Counted from the stretch's first letter, positions 7,602 through 16,959 are shown. The stretch: DNA of 64,000 bases from Actinoplanes sp. L3-i22 (GCF_019704555.1 NZ_AP024745.1:7696501-7760500); one strand, 5' to 3'. Notes: generated by a model not told the origin, from the letters alone. Made by a program: numbers and translations.

Positions 7602-8390
7602 TCACCGGCCGGCCGGCACCGCGTCCTCCAGCTCCGGGTCCTGGCGCAGCACCGCCAGGTGCAGGCGGCGCAGCGCCGGGCCGGGCTCGGCGCCCAGATC
7701 CTCGTTGAGCCGGGCCCGCAGCCGGCCGTACTGGTGCAGCGCCTCGGCCGGGCGCCCGGCCCGGTAGAGCGCCCGCATCAGCAGCTCCCAGGCGGACTCG
7801 CGCAGCGGATGGGTGAGGGTCAGGTCGCGGGCGGCCACCGTCGACGCCCGGATGTCCCCGGCCGCGAGCAGGATCGCCACGTGCAGCTCGGCCGCCTCGG
7901 CGCGGGTCTCCTCCAGCCGGGCCGCCGCGGCGCGGGCGAACGGGTACGCGGCGACCTCGGCGTACGCCCGGCCGCGCCACAACTCCAGGGCCGGCTCGAT
8001 CCGGCCGCGGGCGGCGGCCGCGTGTCCGTCGGCGAACAGCTCGCGGGCCCGGTCGACGGCCCCCTGGAAGCGCGCGGTGGTGAGCATCGCGGGCTCGGCG
8101 AGCAGCGCGTACCCGGCGCCGTCCCGGACGATCATCGGCGTGTCGGCGACCAGCAGCGACCGCAGCCGGCTGATGTGCGCGTGCAGTGACGACGTCGCGC
8201 CGGCCGGCGGCTCGCCGCCCCACAGCTCGTCGAGCAACGCGTCCCGGCCGACCGGGGCACGACCGGCGACCAGCAGCCGGAGCAGCAGCAACCGCCGTTG
8301 CGGCGGCCCGAGCACGACCGGTGTTCCCGAGCGGCGAACCTCCAGGGGACCGAGCGCGTCGAAGGTCAGGGCAGGCGCGACGTGGGGCAC
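7602..8390 (-). CDS. SARP/AfsR-type transcriptional regulator (BTAD domain)
   Basis: About 262 residues. The N-terminal ~95 form an OmpR-type winged helix (LTFDALGPLEVRRSG ... ISRLRSLL ... GYALL), and residues ~100-255 are the all-helical bacterial transcriptional activation domain (BTAD) with the family hallmarks LWRGRAYAEV and LRESAWELLMRALYRAGRPAEALHQYGRLRARL. No ATPase or TPR part follows, so it is a small SARP like DnrI or ActII-ORF4. These usually activate antibiotic clusters by binding heptameric direct repeats, but no such cluster is adjacent. The GTG at 8390 is chosen because it precedes the winged helix; a further in-frame start exists at 8468. Confidence 0.85.
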   Translation of the reverse strand: MPHVAPALTFDALGPLEVRRSGTPVVLGPPQRRLLLLRLLVAGRAPVGRDALLDELWGGEPPAGATSSLHAHISRLRSLLVADTPMIVRDGAGYALLAEPAMLTTARFQGAVDRARELFADGHAAAARGRIEPALELWRGRAYAEVAAYPFARAAAARLEETRAEAAELHVAILLAAGDIRASTVAARDLTLTHPLRESAWELLMRALYRAGRPAEALHQYGRLRARLNEDLGAEPGPALRRLHLAVLRQDPELEDAVPAGR

Positions 8391-8533
8391 GCCGGAATTG
8401 AAGAGAGCTTTGATGGAGAAAACATAGACGACCAGGTGGAGCGCTCCCACGACCCTGACCATTACCAATACGTGAAATCTCGGACGCCGGTTTCCTCAGT
8501 GGACGACCCGGTCCGTAATGCGATCATGGGCCG
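8391..8533. promoter_or_regulatory. Divergent promoter region with a perfect 10-bp palindrome
   Basis: This AT-richer spacer separates the divergent SARP and GNAT genes. It contains the perfect palindrome GGAGCGCTCC (8438-8447) inside GTGGAGCGCTCCCAC. A dimeric repressor site is possible; no partner can be named. Confidence 0.3.
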
Positions 8534-9103
8534 GTGGAGATCACTACCTGGTACCTGGAACAGACCGCGCCCGACCGGCTCAACCGCGGGAGCGACCCCG
8601 CCGTGCCGGTCGAGATCGTCCGCGCCGAGCTGCCCTCCCCCGAGCTGAACCGCTTCCTGTACGCCGCGGTCGGCGGCGACTGGTCCTGGACCGACCGGCT
8701 GGCCTGGACCTGGCCGCAGTGGCAGGAGTACCTGGACCGGCCCGGCGTGGAGACCTGGGTGGCGTACGTGCGGGGCACCCCGGCCGGGTACATCGAGCTG
8801 GACGGCACCCGGCCCGGCGAGGTCGAGGTGGCCTATTTCGGGCTGCTGCCGCGCTTCACCGGGCAGCGGATCGGCGGGCACCTGCTCGGCGCCGGGCTGG
8901 AGCGGGCCTGGTCGCTGGCCGACCGCTGGCCCGGGCTGCCCGCGGTCACCCGGGTCTGGATGCACACCTGCAGCCTGGACGGGCCGGCGGCGCTGGCGAA
9001 CTACCAGGCGCGCGGAATGACCATCTACCGCACCGAGACGGAGACCGTCGAGCTGCCGGCCGAGACACCGGGCCCGTGGCCGGGCGCGCTCCGCCCACGC
9101 TGA
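8534..9103 (+). CDS. GNAT-family N-acetyltransferase
   Basis: A 189-residue enzyme starting with GTG at 8534. The GNAT fold is recognisable from the beta4-alpha3 region VEVAYFGLLPRFTGQRIGG, in which QRIGGH supplies the acetyl-CoA pyrophosphate-binding R/Q-x-x-G-x-G/A signature, and from the late ANYQARGMTIYRTE segment typical of beta5-alpha4. It would transfer an acetyl group from acetyl-CoA to an amine; the substrate cannot be inferred. Its last ~15 codons lie inside the 73-bp repeat array, so the C-terminal tail (PAETPGPWPGALRPR) is repeat-derived. Confidence 0.82.
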   Translation: MEITTWYLEQTAPDRLNRGSDPAVPVEIVRAELPSPELNRFLYAAVGGDWSWTDRLAWTWPQWQEYLDRPGVETWVAYVRGTPAGYIELDGTRPGEVEVAYFGLLPRFTGQRIGGHLLGAGLERAWSLADRWPGLPAVTRVWMHTCSLDGPAALANYQARGMTIYRTETETVELPAETPGPWPGALRPR

Positions 9104-9270
9104 GCAGCACCGGACCGGGCCCCGCGCCGTGGCCGAGACACCGGGCCCTTGGCCGCGAGCGCTCCGCCCGCGCTGAGCAGCACGGGACCGGGCACCGCGC
9201 CGTGGCCGAGGCGCCGGACCCTTGGCCGCGAGCGCTCCGCCCGCGCTCAGCAGCACGGGACCGGGCACCG
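9057..9270. repeat. 73-bp tandem repeat, about three copies
   Basis: The motif GCGCTCCGCC recurs at 9086, 9159 and 9232, giving a 73-base period, with high identity through the rest of the unit (gagcagcac, ggaccggg, cgtggccgag). The array begins inside the 3' end of the GNAT gene and fills the spacer up to the AT-rich promoter of the kinase gene. Strong self-complementarity may give it terminator-like structure. Confidence 0.8.
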
Positions 9271-9283
9271 CCCGTACCTCCGA

Positions 9284-12200
9284 ATGAAGTCCCTAAAAAT
9301 CGGTATAAAAGTAGCATCATTCGATGTGGGTGAGGAGCTGCTGTACCAGAGTGACCGTACGCAGGTCACCCGGCGCACCCCACCCGGCGCCCCGGCCGTA
9401 GTCGGCAAACGCGCCACCGGCCCCGGCGCCGTCCGCCGCACCGAACACGAGCGCGCCGTCCTGGAACGGCTCGCCGGAATCCCCGGCGTCCCCCGGCTGG
9501 CCCCGGTCCAGCAGCGGCAGACCATCGTCCTGTTCGACGACCGCGGCACCCCGCCGCTGCCCGGCCCGATGCCGGTGCCGGACCTGGTCCGCGTCGCGCA
9601 CGCGCTGGCCGGCACGCTCGCCTCGGTGCACCGGGCCGGCGTGCTGCACCGCGACATCACCCCGGCCAACATCCTGCTCCGGCCGGACGCTCCCCCGCTG
9701 CTGATCGACTACGACCTGGCGATCACCGGCCCGCCCGAGCCCGACGAGGGCCCGGTCGGCACGCTCGGCTACCTCTCGCCGGAGCAGACCGGCCGGACCG
9801 GGCTGGCCACCGACCGGCGCGCCGACCTCTACGGCCTCGGCGCCACCCTGTACGCGCTGGCCACCGGCGGGCCGCCGTTCCCGGCGACCGACCAGCTGGA
9901 GCTGGTCCGCGACACGCTGGTGCACACGCCGGCCGTCCCGGAGCTGCCGGACCGCCTGGCCGGCATCGTGATGCGGCTGCTGGAGAAGGACCCGGACCAC
10001 CGCTACCAGAGCGCCGAGGGACTCGCCCACGACCTGGCGCGCTTCCGGGACGACCCGGACGGCGCCTGGGCGCCGGGCGAACGCGACTTCCCGGCCGTCC
10101 TGTCGCCGCCGCCCGTGCTGGTCGGCCGGGACCGGGAGATCCGCGCGCTGGCCGGGTCGCTCACCGAGGCGATGACCGCCGGCGCACCGGCCGTGCTGGT
10201 CAGCGGCCCGCCCGGAATCGGCAAGTCGGCCCTGGTCCACACGCTGCGACCGGCGATCACCGCGCGCGGCGGCTGGTTCGTGTCCGGCAAGTACGAGCAG
10301 TTCCGCACCGGCACCGACAGCGGCGGCATCGCCCGGATGGTCCGCGCGCTGGGGCGCCTGCTGCTCGCCGAGCCGGAGTCGGACCTGACCGAGGACCGCA
10401 AGCGGGTGCTGGCCGCGCTCGGGCCGAACATCGCGGTGCTGGCCGGGGTCATCCCGGAGATGGCGGCGTTCCTGAACGTCTCCACGCCACCCTTCCCGGG
10501 TGACCCGCTGACCGCTCCGGATCGGCTCAGCGCGACCGTGGCCGCGCTGCTGCGGGCGGTCGCCGAACGCCGCCGGCTGGTGGTGCTGATCGACGACCTG
10601 CAGTGGGCGACCGCGTCGTCGCTGCGGATCCTGGACGGGGTGCTGGCCGAGGGGCCGATCCCCGGGCTGCTGGTGGTGGCCGCGTACCGCGACGAGCAGG
10701 TCGACGCCGAGCATCCGCTCGCCCCGCTGGCGGCGCGCTGGCAGCGGGACGGCCTGGTCGGGCGGCCGCTGCGCCTGGGCGGGCTGAGCCGGGCCGGGCT
10801 GGCCGCGCTGACCGCGACGGTGCTGCGCCTGCCGCACGTGCTGGCGGCCGAGCTCGCGGACCTGATCGGGGCGGCGGGCGCCGGGAATCCCTACGCGACC
10901 GTGGAGCTGATCAACGCGCTGCGCGCGGAGGGCCTGCTGACGCCGGCCTCCGCCGGCTGGGTCTGGAACCCCTCGGACGTACGGGCGTTCGTCGCCCGGC
11001 ATCGCCTGCCCCAGCTGCTCGCCGTCCGGCTGGCCCAGCAGGCGCCGCCGACCCGTTACCTGCTCACCGCCCTGACCTGTCTGGGCGCCGACGTCCGCCC
11101 CGAGCTGCTGGCGCTGGCCACCGGAACGCTGCCGGCCACCCTCCCGGCCCGGCTCTCCCCGGCCGTCGCGGACGGGCTGATCAGCCTGGACACGGTGGTC
11201 CGGTTCCGGCACGACCTGGTGCTGCAGGCGGCGCGGGAGCTGCTGCCGGCCGACGAGATCGAGCAGCTGCAGCTGACCATGGCCCGCCGGCTGGCCGGGC
11301 ACGACGAGTTCACCCGGGAGGCCGCCGAGCAGTACCTGGCGGTGACCGCGCTGATCGAGAACGACGCGGAGCGGCGCTCGGCGGCGGCGCTGCTGCACCG
11401 GGCCGGGCGGCACACCACCCGGCTGACCAACTACCTGGTCGCCGAGGAGTTGTTCGCGGCCGCCGACCGGATCTTGGCGCCGCTGCCGACCGCCGCGGAC
11501 CGGGCGAGCCGGCACGCGCTCGCGGTGGACCGGCACGCGGCGCTGTACTACCTGGGCCGGCATGCCGAGGCGGACCGGATCTACCGGGAGCTGTCGGTCC
11601 GGGCGCACGACGCGGTGGAGCTGGCCGGGGCCACCGCCGTACAGATCAATTCTTTGACGCAGCGCGGAGAGTGCCGCGCGGCAATCGCTCTCGGCCTGGA
11701 CACCCTGCGTCGGTTCGGCCTGGAGCCGCCCGCCGACCTGGACGCGGACAACCTGCGGGCCGTGGGTGCGTTGCGGGACTGGGTGGCGGCGAACGGACCG
11801 GCCTACCCGGAGACCGAGACGAGCGATCCGCGGGTCCAGGCGATCGCCACGATCCTGCACCGGATGCTCCCGCCGGCGTTCCTGATCGACCCGGCCCGGC
11901 ACGCCTGGGTGGTCTGCCAGGCGCACGAACTGTGGCTGCGCAACGGGGTGTGCGCGCCGCTGACCGGCACCCTGGGCGCGGCGATCTGCGTGACCGTCGG
12001 GCTGCTCGACGACTACCGCACCGGCTACCTGCTGACCCGGCACGCGGTGGCGACCGGGCGGCGGCACGGCTACCAGGCGGAGACCGCGATCGCCGCCTAT
12101 ATGCACCTGCTGCTGGCCGCGCACTGGTTCACGCCGCTCGAGGAGATCATCGAGCCGGCCCGGCAGGCCCGCGACGACCTGCTGGCGGCCGGGGACGTGC

Positions 12201-14188
12201 AGGTGGCCGGGCTGCACTGGGCGCGGATGCTGTCGCTGCTGCTGGAGACCGAGGACTCGCTGGAGACGTGCGCCGACGAGACCGAGGCGGTGCTGGCGTA
12301 CGCGGGCCGGACCGGGAACCGCTACGCCCGGCTGATCGCGCTCGCGCACCGGCAGCTGATCCGGCTGCTGCGCGGGCGCAGCGGGGCGCCCGGGTCGTTC
12401 GCCGCCGACGACTTCGACGAGGAGACCTACCTCGAGGAGGTGGCCGGTTACCCGCCGGCGCTCGCCACCTACCACCAGCAGCGGGCCCTGGCCGCGCTGC
12501 TCGGCGACGACCCGGCGATGCTGGCGGCGCACTCGGCGGCGGCGATGAAGCACAGCGGGGCGATCCGCGGCTTCTACGCCTCGGCGCTGACCCGGGTGAC
12601 CCGCTGCCTGAGCCTGGCCGGGTCCCGGTCCGCCGAGCTGACCGACGCCCGGAATTGGCTGGTCCGCCGGGCCGCCGACGCGCCGCACAACCTGCGGCCG
12701 CTGTTGCTGCTGGTGGACGCGGAGATCGCCCGCGGCCGCGGGGACGCGGTGACCGCGATCCGCTGCTTCGACGACGGGCTGCACGCGGTCGACGGCCGGC
12801 CCTGGCACCACGCGCTGCTCGCCGAGCGGGCCGCCCGTTTCCACCTGGCGCAGGGCCTCACCCACACCGGGCACCAGCTGCTCACCGAGGCGCGCGACAC
12901 CTACCGCGCGTGGGGCGCCGACGGGCCGGTCGCCCGGCTGGAGACCGAGCACCCGTTCCTGCGCAACACCGCGAGCAGCGCGCCGGGCAGCGGCGCCGAC
13001 CGGATCGACCTGATGGCGATCCTGCGGGCATCCCGGGCGCTCAGCTCGCAGACCTCGGTGTCCGGGCTGACCGCGCAGGTCGGCGACGTGCTGAGCGCGA
13101 TGACCGGGGCCACCGACGTGGGGCTGTCGCTGCGCTCGGACGCGGGCGAGGACGATCAGCCATGGTCCGCCGTCCGGTACGTGCGCCGCACCCGGCAGCC
13201 GCTGCTGGTGGCCGACGCGACCCGGGACGACCGGTTCGCCGGGGATCCGTACCTGGCCGGGCTGGACGTGTGCAGCCTGCTGGTCCTGCCGATCGCCTGC
13301 AACAGCACCGAGGACGCCGTCCTGGTCCTGGCCAACCGCCGGCAGCGCGGCGTCTTCTCGACCGGCCGCCTGGAGACCGTCGAGCTGATCGCCGGGCAGC
13401 TCGCGGTCTCGCTGGACAACGCGCTGCTCTACGACTCGCTGGAGAGCGAGGTGCGGGCGCGCACCGCCGAGCTCGCCGACCGCAACCGCGATCTGGAGGC
13501 GGCCAACCAGCTCAAGGCCGACCTGATCGGCATGCTCGGACATGAGATCAACAACCCCCTGGGTACGATCCTGGGCTACCTCGACCTGGTGCTGGACGGT
13601 GACCCGCTCCCGCCGGACGCCGCCGGGATGGTCACCCGGGTGCAGATCACCACGCGTCGCCTGGTCACCATCGTCGACGAGGTGCTCGCGCTGGTCAGCA
13701 TCGACGCCGGCCGGCTCACCGCGGCGCCGCGCCCGGTCCGGGTCGCCGACCACATCGAGGCCGCGCTCGGCGCCACCGGCACCACCGCCGCGGACGTCTC
13801 CTGCCCGCGCGACCTGACCGCCTCCGCCCAGCCCGGTCACCTCGACCAGATCCTGACCAACCTGATCAGCAACGCCGCGAAGTACGGCGGCGGCGTCAGC
13901 ACGATCGTCGCCCGCGCCGACGGCGACGACGGGCCGGTCACCGTCGAGGTGTCCGACCGCGGCCCGGGCGTCCCGCCGGAGTTCCGCAACCGCCTGTTCG
14001 ACCGGTTCGCCCGGGCCGACACCACCGCGAACAAGGTCGCCGGGACCGGCCTGGGCCTCTACATCGTCCGCGAGCTGGCCCGCGCGAACGGCGGCGACGT
14101 CCGTTACCGCCCGGCCCCGGTCCGCGGCTCGGCGTTCATCGTCACGCTTCCGGCTGTCACGATGGGGGCGCACCCGGACATGAGGTGA
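9284..14188 (+). CDS. Trifunctional Ser/Thr kinase / AAA ATPase / GAF / sensor histidine kinase
   Basis: About 1634 residues. The order is: a Ser/Thr kinase domain (~residues 15-265; catalytic loop HRDITPANIL, GTLGYLSPEQTG activation segment, and the DFG motif altered to DYD); a P-loop ATPase module (GPPGIGKSAL, Walker B VVLIDDLQW); a long helical TPR-like region (~600-1230); a GAF domain (~1245-1390); and a histidine kinase with H-box HEINNPLG, N-box NLISNAAKYGG, G1 DRGPGVP and G2 GTGLGLYIV. The same order occurs in the multidomain signalling kinases known from cyanobacteria and actinobacteria. There is no membrane segment, so it should be cytosolic. The ATG at 9284 is used; the GTG at 9326 is an alternative nearer the conserved start. 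No response regulator is adjacent; instead the stop overlaps an ECF sigma gene (GTGA), implying a shared circuit. Confidence 0.9.
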   Translation: MKSLKIGIKVASFDVGEELLYQSDRTQVTRRTPPGAPAVVGKRATGPGAVRRTEHERAVLERLAGIPGVPRLAPVQQRQTIVLFDDRGTPPLPGPMPVPDLVRVAHALAGTLASVHRAGVLHRDITPANILLRPDAPPLLIDYDLAITGPPEPDEGPVGTLGYLSPEQTGRTGLATDRRADLYGLGATLYALATGGPPFPATDQLELVRDTLVHTPAVPELPDRLAGIVMRLLEKDPDHRYQSAEGLAHDLARFRDDPDGAWAPGERDFPAVLSPPPVLVGRDREIRALAGSLTEAMTAGAPAVLVSGPPGIGKSALVHTLRPAITARGGWFVSGKYEQFRTGTDSGGIARMVRALGRLLLAEPESDLTEDRKRVLAALGPNIAVLAGVIPEMAAFLNVSTPPFPGDPLTAPDRLSATVAALLRAVAERRRLVVLIDDLQWATASSLRILDGVLAEGPIPGLLVVAAYRDEQVDAEHPLAPLAARWQRDGLVGRPLRLGGLSRAGLAALTATVLRLPHVLAAELADLIGAAGAGNPYATVELINALRAEGLLTPASAGWVWNPSDVRAFVARHRLPQLLAVRLAQQAPPTRYLLTALTCLGADVRPELLALATGTLPATLPARLSPAVADGLISLDTVVRFRHDLVLQAARELLPADEIEQLQLTMARRLAGHDEFTREAAEQYLAVTALIENDAERRSAAALLHRAGRHTTRLTNYLVAEELFAAADRILAPLPTAADRASRHALAVDRHAALYYLGRHAEADRIYRELSVRAHDAVELAGATAVQINSLTQRGECRAAIALGLDTLRRFGLEPPADLDADNLRAVGALRDWVAANGPAYPETETSDPRVQAIATILHRMLPPAFLIDPARHAWVVCQAHELWLRNGVCAPLTGTLGAAICVTVGLLDDYRTGYLLTRHAVATGRRHGYQAETAIAAYMHLLLAAHWFTPLEEIIEPARQARDDLLAAGDVQVAGLHWARMLSLLLETEDSLETCADETEAVLAYAGRTGNRYARLIALAHRQLIRLLRGRSGAPGSFAADDFDEETYLEEVAGYPPALATYHQQRALAALLGDDPAMLAAHSAAAMKHSGAIRGFYASALTRVTRCLSLAGSRSAELTDARNWLVRRAADAPHNLRPLLLLVDAEIARGRGDAVTAIRCFDDGLHAVDGRPWHHALLAERAARFHLAQGLTHTGHQLLTEARDTYRAWGADGPVARLETEHPFLRNTASSAPGSGADRIDLMAILRASRALSSQTSVSGLTAQVGDVLSAMTGATDVGLSLRSDAGEDDQPWSAVRYVRRTRQPLLVADATRDDRFAGDPYLAGLDVCSLLVLPIACNSTEDAVLVLANRRQRGVFSTGRLETVELIAGQLAVSLDNALLYDSLESEVRARTAELADRNRDLEAANQLKADLIGMLGHEINNPLGTILGYLDLVLDGDPLPPDAAGMVTRVQITTRRLVTIVDEVLALVSIDAGRLTAAPRPVRVADHIEAALGATGTTAADVSCPRDLTASAQPGHLDQILTNLISNAAKYGGGVSTIVARADGDDGPVTVEVSDRGPGVPPEFRNRLFDRFARADTTANKVAGTGLGLYIVRELARANGGDVRYRPAPVRGSAFIVTLPAVTMGAHPDMR

Positions 14189-14742
14189 CTGTGCCCCAAG
14201 ACGACGAGTTCCGGCAGATGTACGCGGCCAACTTCCCGCCGCTGCTCGGTTACGCCCTGCGCCGGGTCGAGCAGCCGGCGGACGCGGCCGATGTCGTCGC
14301 CGAGACGTTCCTGATCGCCTGGCGGCGCCGGCACGAGGTACCGGGCGGCCCGGAGACCCGGCTCTGGCTCTACGGCGTGGCACGGCGTGTCCTGGCGAAC
14401 CACCACCGCGGCGACGAACGGCGCGAACGGCTCGGCGACCGGCTGCGCAAACGGCTCGCGGCCGTGGTCCCGGACCCGGGCGCCGAGATCCCCGAGCGGC
14501 TCGCCGTCCGCGAGGCGCTGGCCCGGCTCGGCGAACTGGACCGCGAGGTGCTCACGCTGACCGTGTGGGAGGGCCTGGAGCCGCGCGAGGTCGCCGAGGT
14601 GCTCGGGGTGAACCCGGCCGCCGTCCGCACCCGGTTGTCCCGGGCCCGCGCCCGGCTCCGCGAACTCGTCGGTGACGATCTGCGCCGACCCGGACATGTC
14701 TCCAGCGTCCTGACCGTACCGACCCCGGAGGAGGGCCGATGA
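14185..14742 (+). CDS. ECF-type RNA polymerase sigma factor
   Basis: A 185-residue sigma-70 family protein. Region 2 (residues ~8-70) includes the RR(V)EQPADAADVVAETFLIAWRR core helix, and region 4 (~115-170) includes LDREVLTLTVWEGLEPREVAEVLG followed by the recognition helix NPAAVRTRLSRARARLR. Region 3 is absent, as in ECF factors, which redirect RNA polymerase to a small stress or envelope regulon. It overlaps the kinase gene upstream and the anti-sigma-like gene downstream by 4 bases each, so all three are translationally coupled. No anti-sigma-regulated promoter motif could be identified in front of the operon. Confidence 0.92.
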   Translation: MTVPQDDEFRQMYAANFPPLLGYALRRVEQPADAADVVAETFLIAWRRRHEVPGGPETRLWLYGVARRVLANHHRGDERRERLGDRLRKRLAAVVPDPGAEIPERLAVREALARLGELDREVLTLTVWEGLEPREVAEVLGVNPAAVRTRLSRARARLRELVGDDLRRPGHVSSVLTVPTPEEGR

Positions 14743-15773
14743 CCGACGACCGCCTGGACCGCGTGCTCCGCGCCGCCGATCCCTATCGTCCAGCCGACCT
14801 TCATGGGGCTGACCAGGAGCTCCTGGAGGAGATCATGTCGTTTGAGAGACCGCCGCGCCGGTTCCTCGTCCCGATGGCCACCGCCGCCGCGGTGCTCGCC
14901 GTCGTCGCCGGCACGGCCGTGTTCGTGCACGGGCGTTCGACCACCGATTACGCCGCTCCGCTGCCGCACATCTCGATCTCCGCGCCGAACGCGGCCGACT
15001 CGGTCGCGTTCGCGCTCAAGGCCGCCGAGGAGAACCCGCGCCTGCTGATCGGCGAGCCGGGCTGGAAGATCACCAGCGTCTACGGTTTCGCCGACGAGAA
15101 CGGCGACATCTTCTTCGCCAACGGCGATCGCTCGATGAACATCACCTGGTACCCCGCCAAGGAGTACGACGGCTACTACCAGGACCGGCTGGGCGTCAGC
15201 AAGCCGCAGCCGGCGGCGATCGGGGACTGGCAGGGGGACGTCTTCACCTACAGCGCCTCGGACTTCGCGCTGATGCTCAAGCCCCGCGACGGCATGTTCG
15301 CCGAGCTGCGCACCGGTGGGAAGAACTGGACGCGGGCCACCTTCGACGCGCTGCTGACCAAGGTCGAGCGGGTCGACGCCAAGACGTTCCTGGCCGCGAT
15401 GCCGCCCGAGGTGGTCACCCCGGACAAGGCCGCCGAGGCCGCCAACAAGATCCTCGCCGATGTCCCGCTGCCGCCGGACTTCGACGCCGACACGCTGCTG
15501 ACCTTCGGCACGAACGACCCGTACCAGTTCGGCGCCGAGGTCACCTCGAAGATCGGCTGCGCCTGGATCGCCGAATACCAGCGGGCCGACAAGGCCGGGG
15601 ACAAGGCCGCCCGGACCAAGGCCCAGCAGGCATTGCGCAGCAGCCACAACTGGAAGGTCCTCAAGTCCATGGTCGACGAGGGCGACTGGGCCGAGGCCTT
15701 CTGGGAGGTGGCCGACAAGGTCGCCGGGGGCAAGATCCCCCAGGGCTACCGCGAGAGTCTCGACTGCAGGTGA
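14739..15773 (+). CDS. Single-pass membrane protein, probable anti-sigma or accessory factor
   Basis: A 344-residue protein whose first ~38 residues are cytosolic (MTDDRLDRVLRAADPYRP ...), followed by one membrane helix (about 42-63) and a ~280-residue extracytoplasmic domain of unknown fold. This layout, with the gene overlapping an ECF sigma gene, is the usual one for actinobacterial 'CU044_5270-like' anti-sigma partners. No zinc-binding HxxxCxxC motif is present, so it is not a ZAS-type anti-sigma factor. Only two cysteines occur in the outer domain (GCAW and the C-terminal DCR). The anti-sigma role is inferred from context only. Confidence 0.7.
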   Translation: MTDDRLDRVLRAADPYRPADLHGADQELLEEIMSFERPPRRFLVPMATAAAVLAVVAGTAVFVHGRSTTDYAAPLPHISISAPNAADSVAFALKAAEENPRLLIGEPGWKITSVYGFADENGDIFFANGDRSMNITWYPAKEYDGYYQDRLGVSKPQPAAIGDWQGDVFTYSASDFALMLKPRDGMFAELRTGGKNWTRATFDALLTKVERVDAKTFLAAMPPEVVTPDKAAEAANKILADVPLPPDFDADTLLTFGTNDPYQFGAEVTSKIGCAWIAEYQRADKAGDKAARTKAQQALRSSHNWKVLKSMVDEGDWAEAFWEVADKVAGGKIPQGYRESLDCR

Positions 15774-15787
15774 TTCAGAAACCCCAT

Positions 15788-15824
15788 GCGACGGTACGGG
15801 CGGTGCCAACGCACGTACCGTCGC
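15788..15824 (+). terminator. Hairpin after kinase-sigma-anti-sigma operon
   Basis: A perfect 11-bp inverted repeat, GCGACGGTACG (15788-15798) and CGTACCGTCGC (15814-15824), with a 15-base loop lies 14 bases after the stop codon. It is followed by a T-rich but not pure-T stretch, as is common for terminators in high-GC actinobacteria. Confidence 0.65.
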
Positions 15825-15975
15825 CGGGTTTCGGTCTTGTCGTTGTTTCGCCACTTCCTCACCTCCGGCTCGCTGTGTGACGCCGCCATCCTGACCCGCG
15901 GCTCGCCGCGCTGCCAGGGAGCGTCGCTCCTGGGATAAACGCTCTCTTCATGCGGCCGGCGAAAGCTGTGACAGT

Positions 15976-16004
15976 CGATGCGTCACCTTTCCGCCGACGC
16001 ATCG
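15976..16004. promoter_or_regulatory. 9-bp inverted repeat abutting the SDR ribosome binding site
   Basis: CGATGCGTC (15976-15984) and GACGCATCG (15996-16004) form a perfect inverted repeat with an 11-base spacer. Its right arm touches the Shine-Dalgarno GAGGGG (16004-16009) ahead of the ATG at 16018. It could be a repressor operator or an RNA hairpin affecting translation. Confidence 0.5.
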
Positions 16005-16017
16005 AGGGGTCATCATC

Positions 16018-16959
16018 ATGGCGCGCACCAGGGCAGACATCACCGTCGCCGACCAGTCCGGCAAGCTCGCCGTCGTCACCGGGGCCAGTGACGGCCTCGG
16101 TCTCCTCTTAGCCCAGCGGCTGGCCGCGGCCGGTGCCGAGGTGGTCATGCCGGTGCGGAACGCGGTCAAGGGCCGGGCCGCCGCCGACCGGATCCGCTCC
16201 CTTGTCCCCGGCGCGCGGCTCACCGTCCAGTCGCTCGACCTGGCCTCGCTGCGGTCGGTGGAGACGTTCGCCGGGCAGCTGCTCGCCGACGGGCGGCCGA
16301 TCGACATCCTGATCAGCAACGCCGGGGTGATGAACCCGCCGTCGCGCCAGGAGTCGGCGGACGGTTTCGAGCTGCAGTTCGCGGTCAACCACCTGGGTCA
16401 CTTCGCGCTGATCACCCGGCTGCTGCCGCTGCTGCGGGCCGGGCGGGCCCGGGTCACCACGCAGACGTCGTTCGGCGCCAACTCGTTCGGGGTGAACTGG
16501 GACGACCTCCAGTCCGCCCGGAGATACCGTGCGAACCGCGCCTACAGCAGCTCGAAAATCGCCGGCGCGCTGGTCGCGATGGAGCTCGACCGGCGCAGCC
16601 GCGCCGAGGGCTGGGGCATCATCAGCAACGTCGCGCACCCCGGCATCGCGGCCACCAATCTGCTCGCCGCCCACCCGGAGATGGGCCGGTCTGGCGACAC
16701 CCCGCAGGTGCGGGTCATCCGTTTCCTGTCCCGCTTCGGCGTTCTCGCGCAGACCGTTGAGGAGGGTGTGCTGCCCGCGCTGTTCGCGGCGACCAGTCCG
16801 CTCGCCGCCGGGGGCGCCCTCTACGGCCCGTCCGGGCCGTTCCATCTGACCGGCGCCCCCGCCGAGCAGAAGCCCTATCGGAACATCGCCGACCCGGCCG
16901 CGGCCACCCGCATCTGGGCGCTGTCCGAGCGATTGACGGGCATCCACGTCACCGCCTGA
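16018..16959 (+). CDS. Short-chain dehydrogenase/reductase (SDR)
   Basis: A 313-residue classical SDR. It shows the nucleotide-binding TGASDGLG motif (residues ~21-28), the structural NAG (NAGVMN), and the catalytic Ser (TQTSFGAN) and YSSSK. An Arg after the second beta strand (VVMPVRN) suggests NADP(H) preference. Length and internal features (retinol dehydrogenase/WW-oxidoreductase-like: [17 protein letters not shown]) fit the extended oxidoreductases annotated as SDR family proteins of unknown substrate. The gene is monocistronic, with an inverted repeat at its ribosome binding site. Confidence 0.88.
   Translation: MARTRADITVADQSGKLAVVTGASDGLGLLLAQRLAAAGAEVVMPVRNAVKGRAAADRIRSLVPGARLTVQSLDLASLRSVETFAGQLLADGRPIDILISNAGVMNPPSRQESADGFELQFAVNHLGHFALITRLLPLLRAGRARVTTQTSFGANSFGVNWDDLQSARRYRANRAYSSSKIAGALVAMELDRRSRAEGWGIISNVAHPGIAATNLLAAHPEMGRSGDTPQVRVIRFLSRFGVLAQTVEEGVLPALFAATSPLAAGGALYGPSGPFHLTGAPAEQKPYRNIADPAAATRIWALSERLTGIHVTA

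Noticed and set aside
10603..13545. 980-codon plus-strand frame inside the kinase gene
   Set aside because: Out-of-frame shadow with repetitive Arg/Ala/Gly; the kinase frame has the domains.
9317..14383. 1688-codon open frame on the minus strand opposite the kinase gene
   Set aside because: Its translation is Arg/Gly/Gln/Val-rich without any domain, and the plus strand encodes a full multidomain kinase with all motifs; it is an antisense shadow typical of GC-rich DNA.
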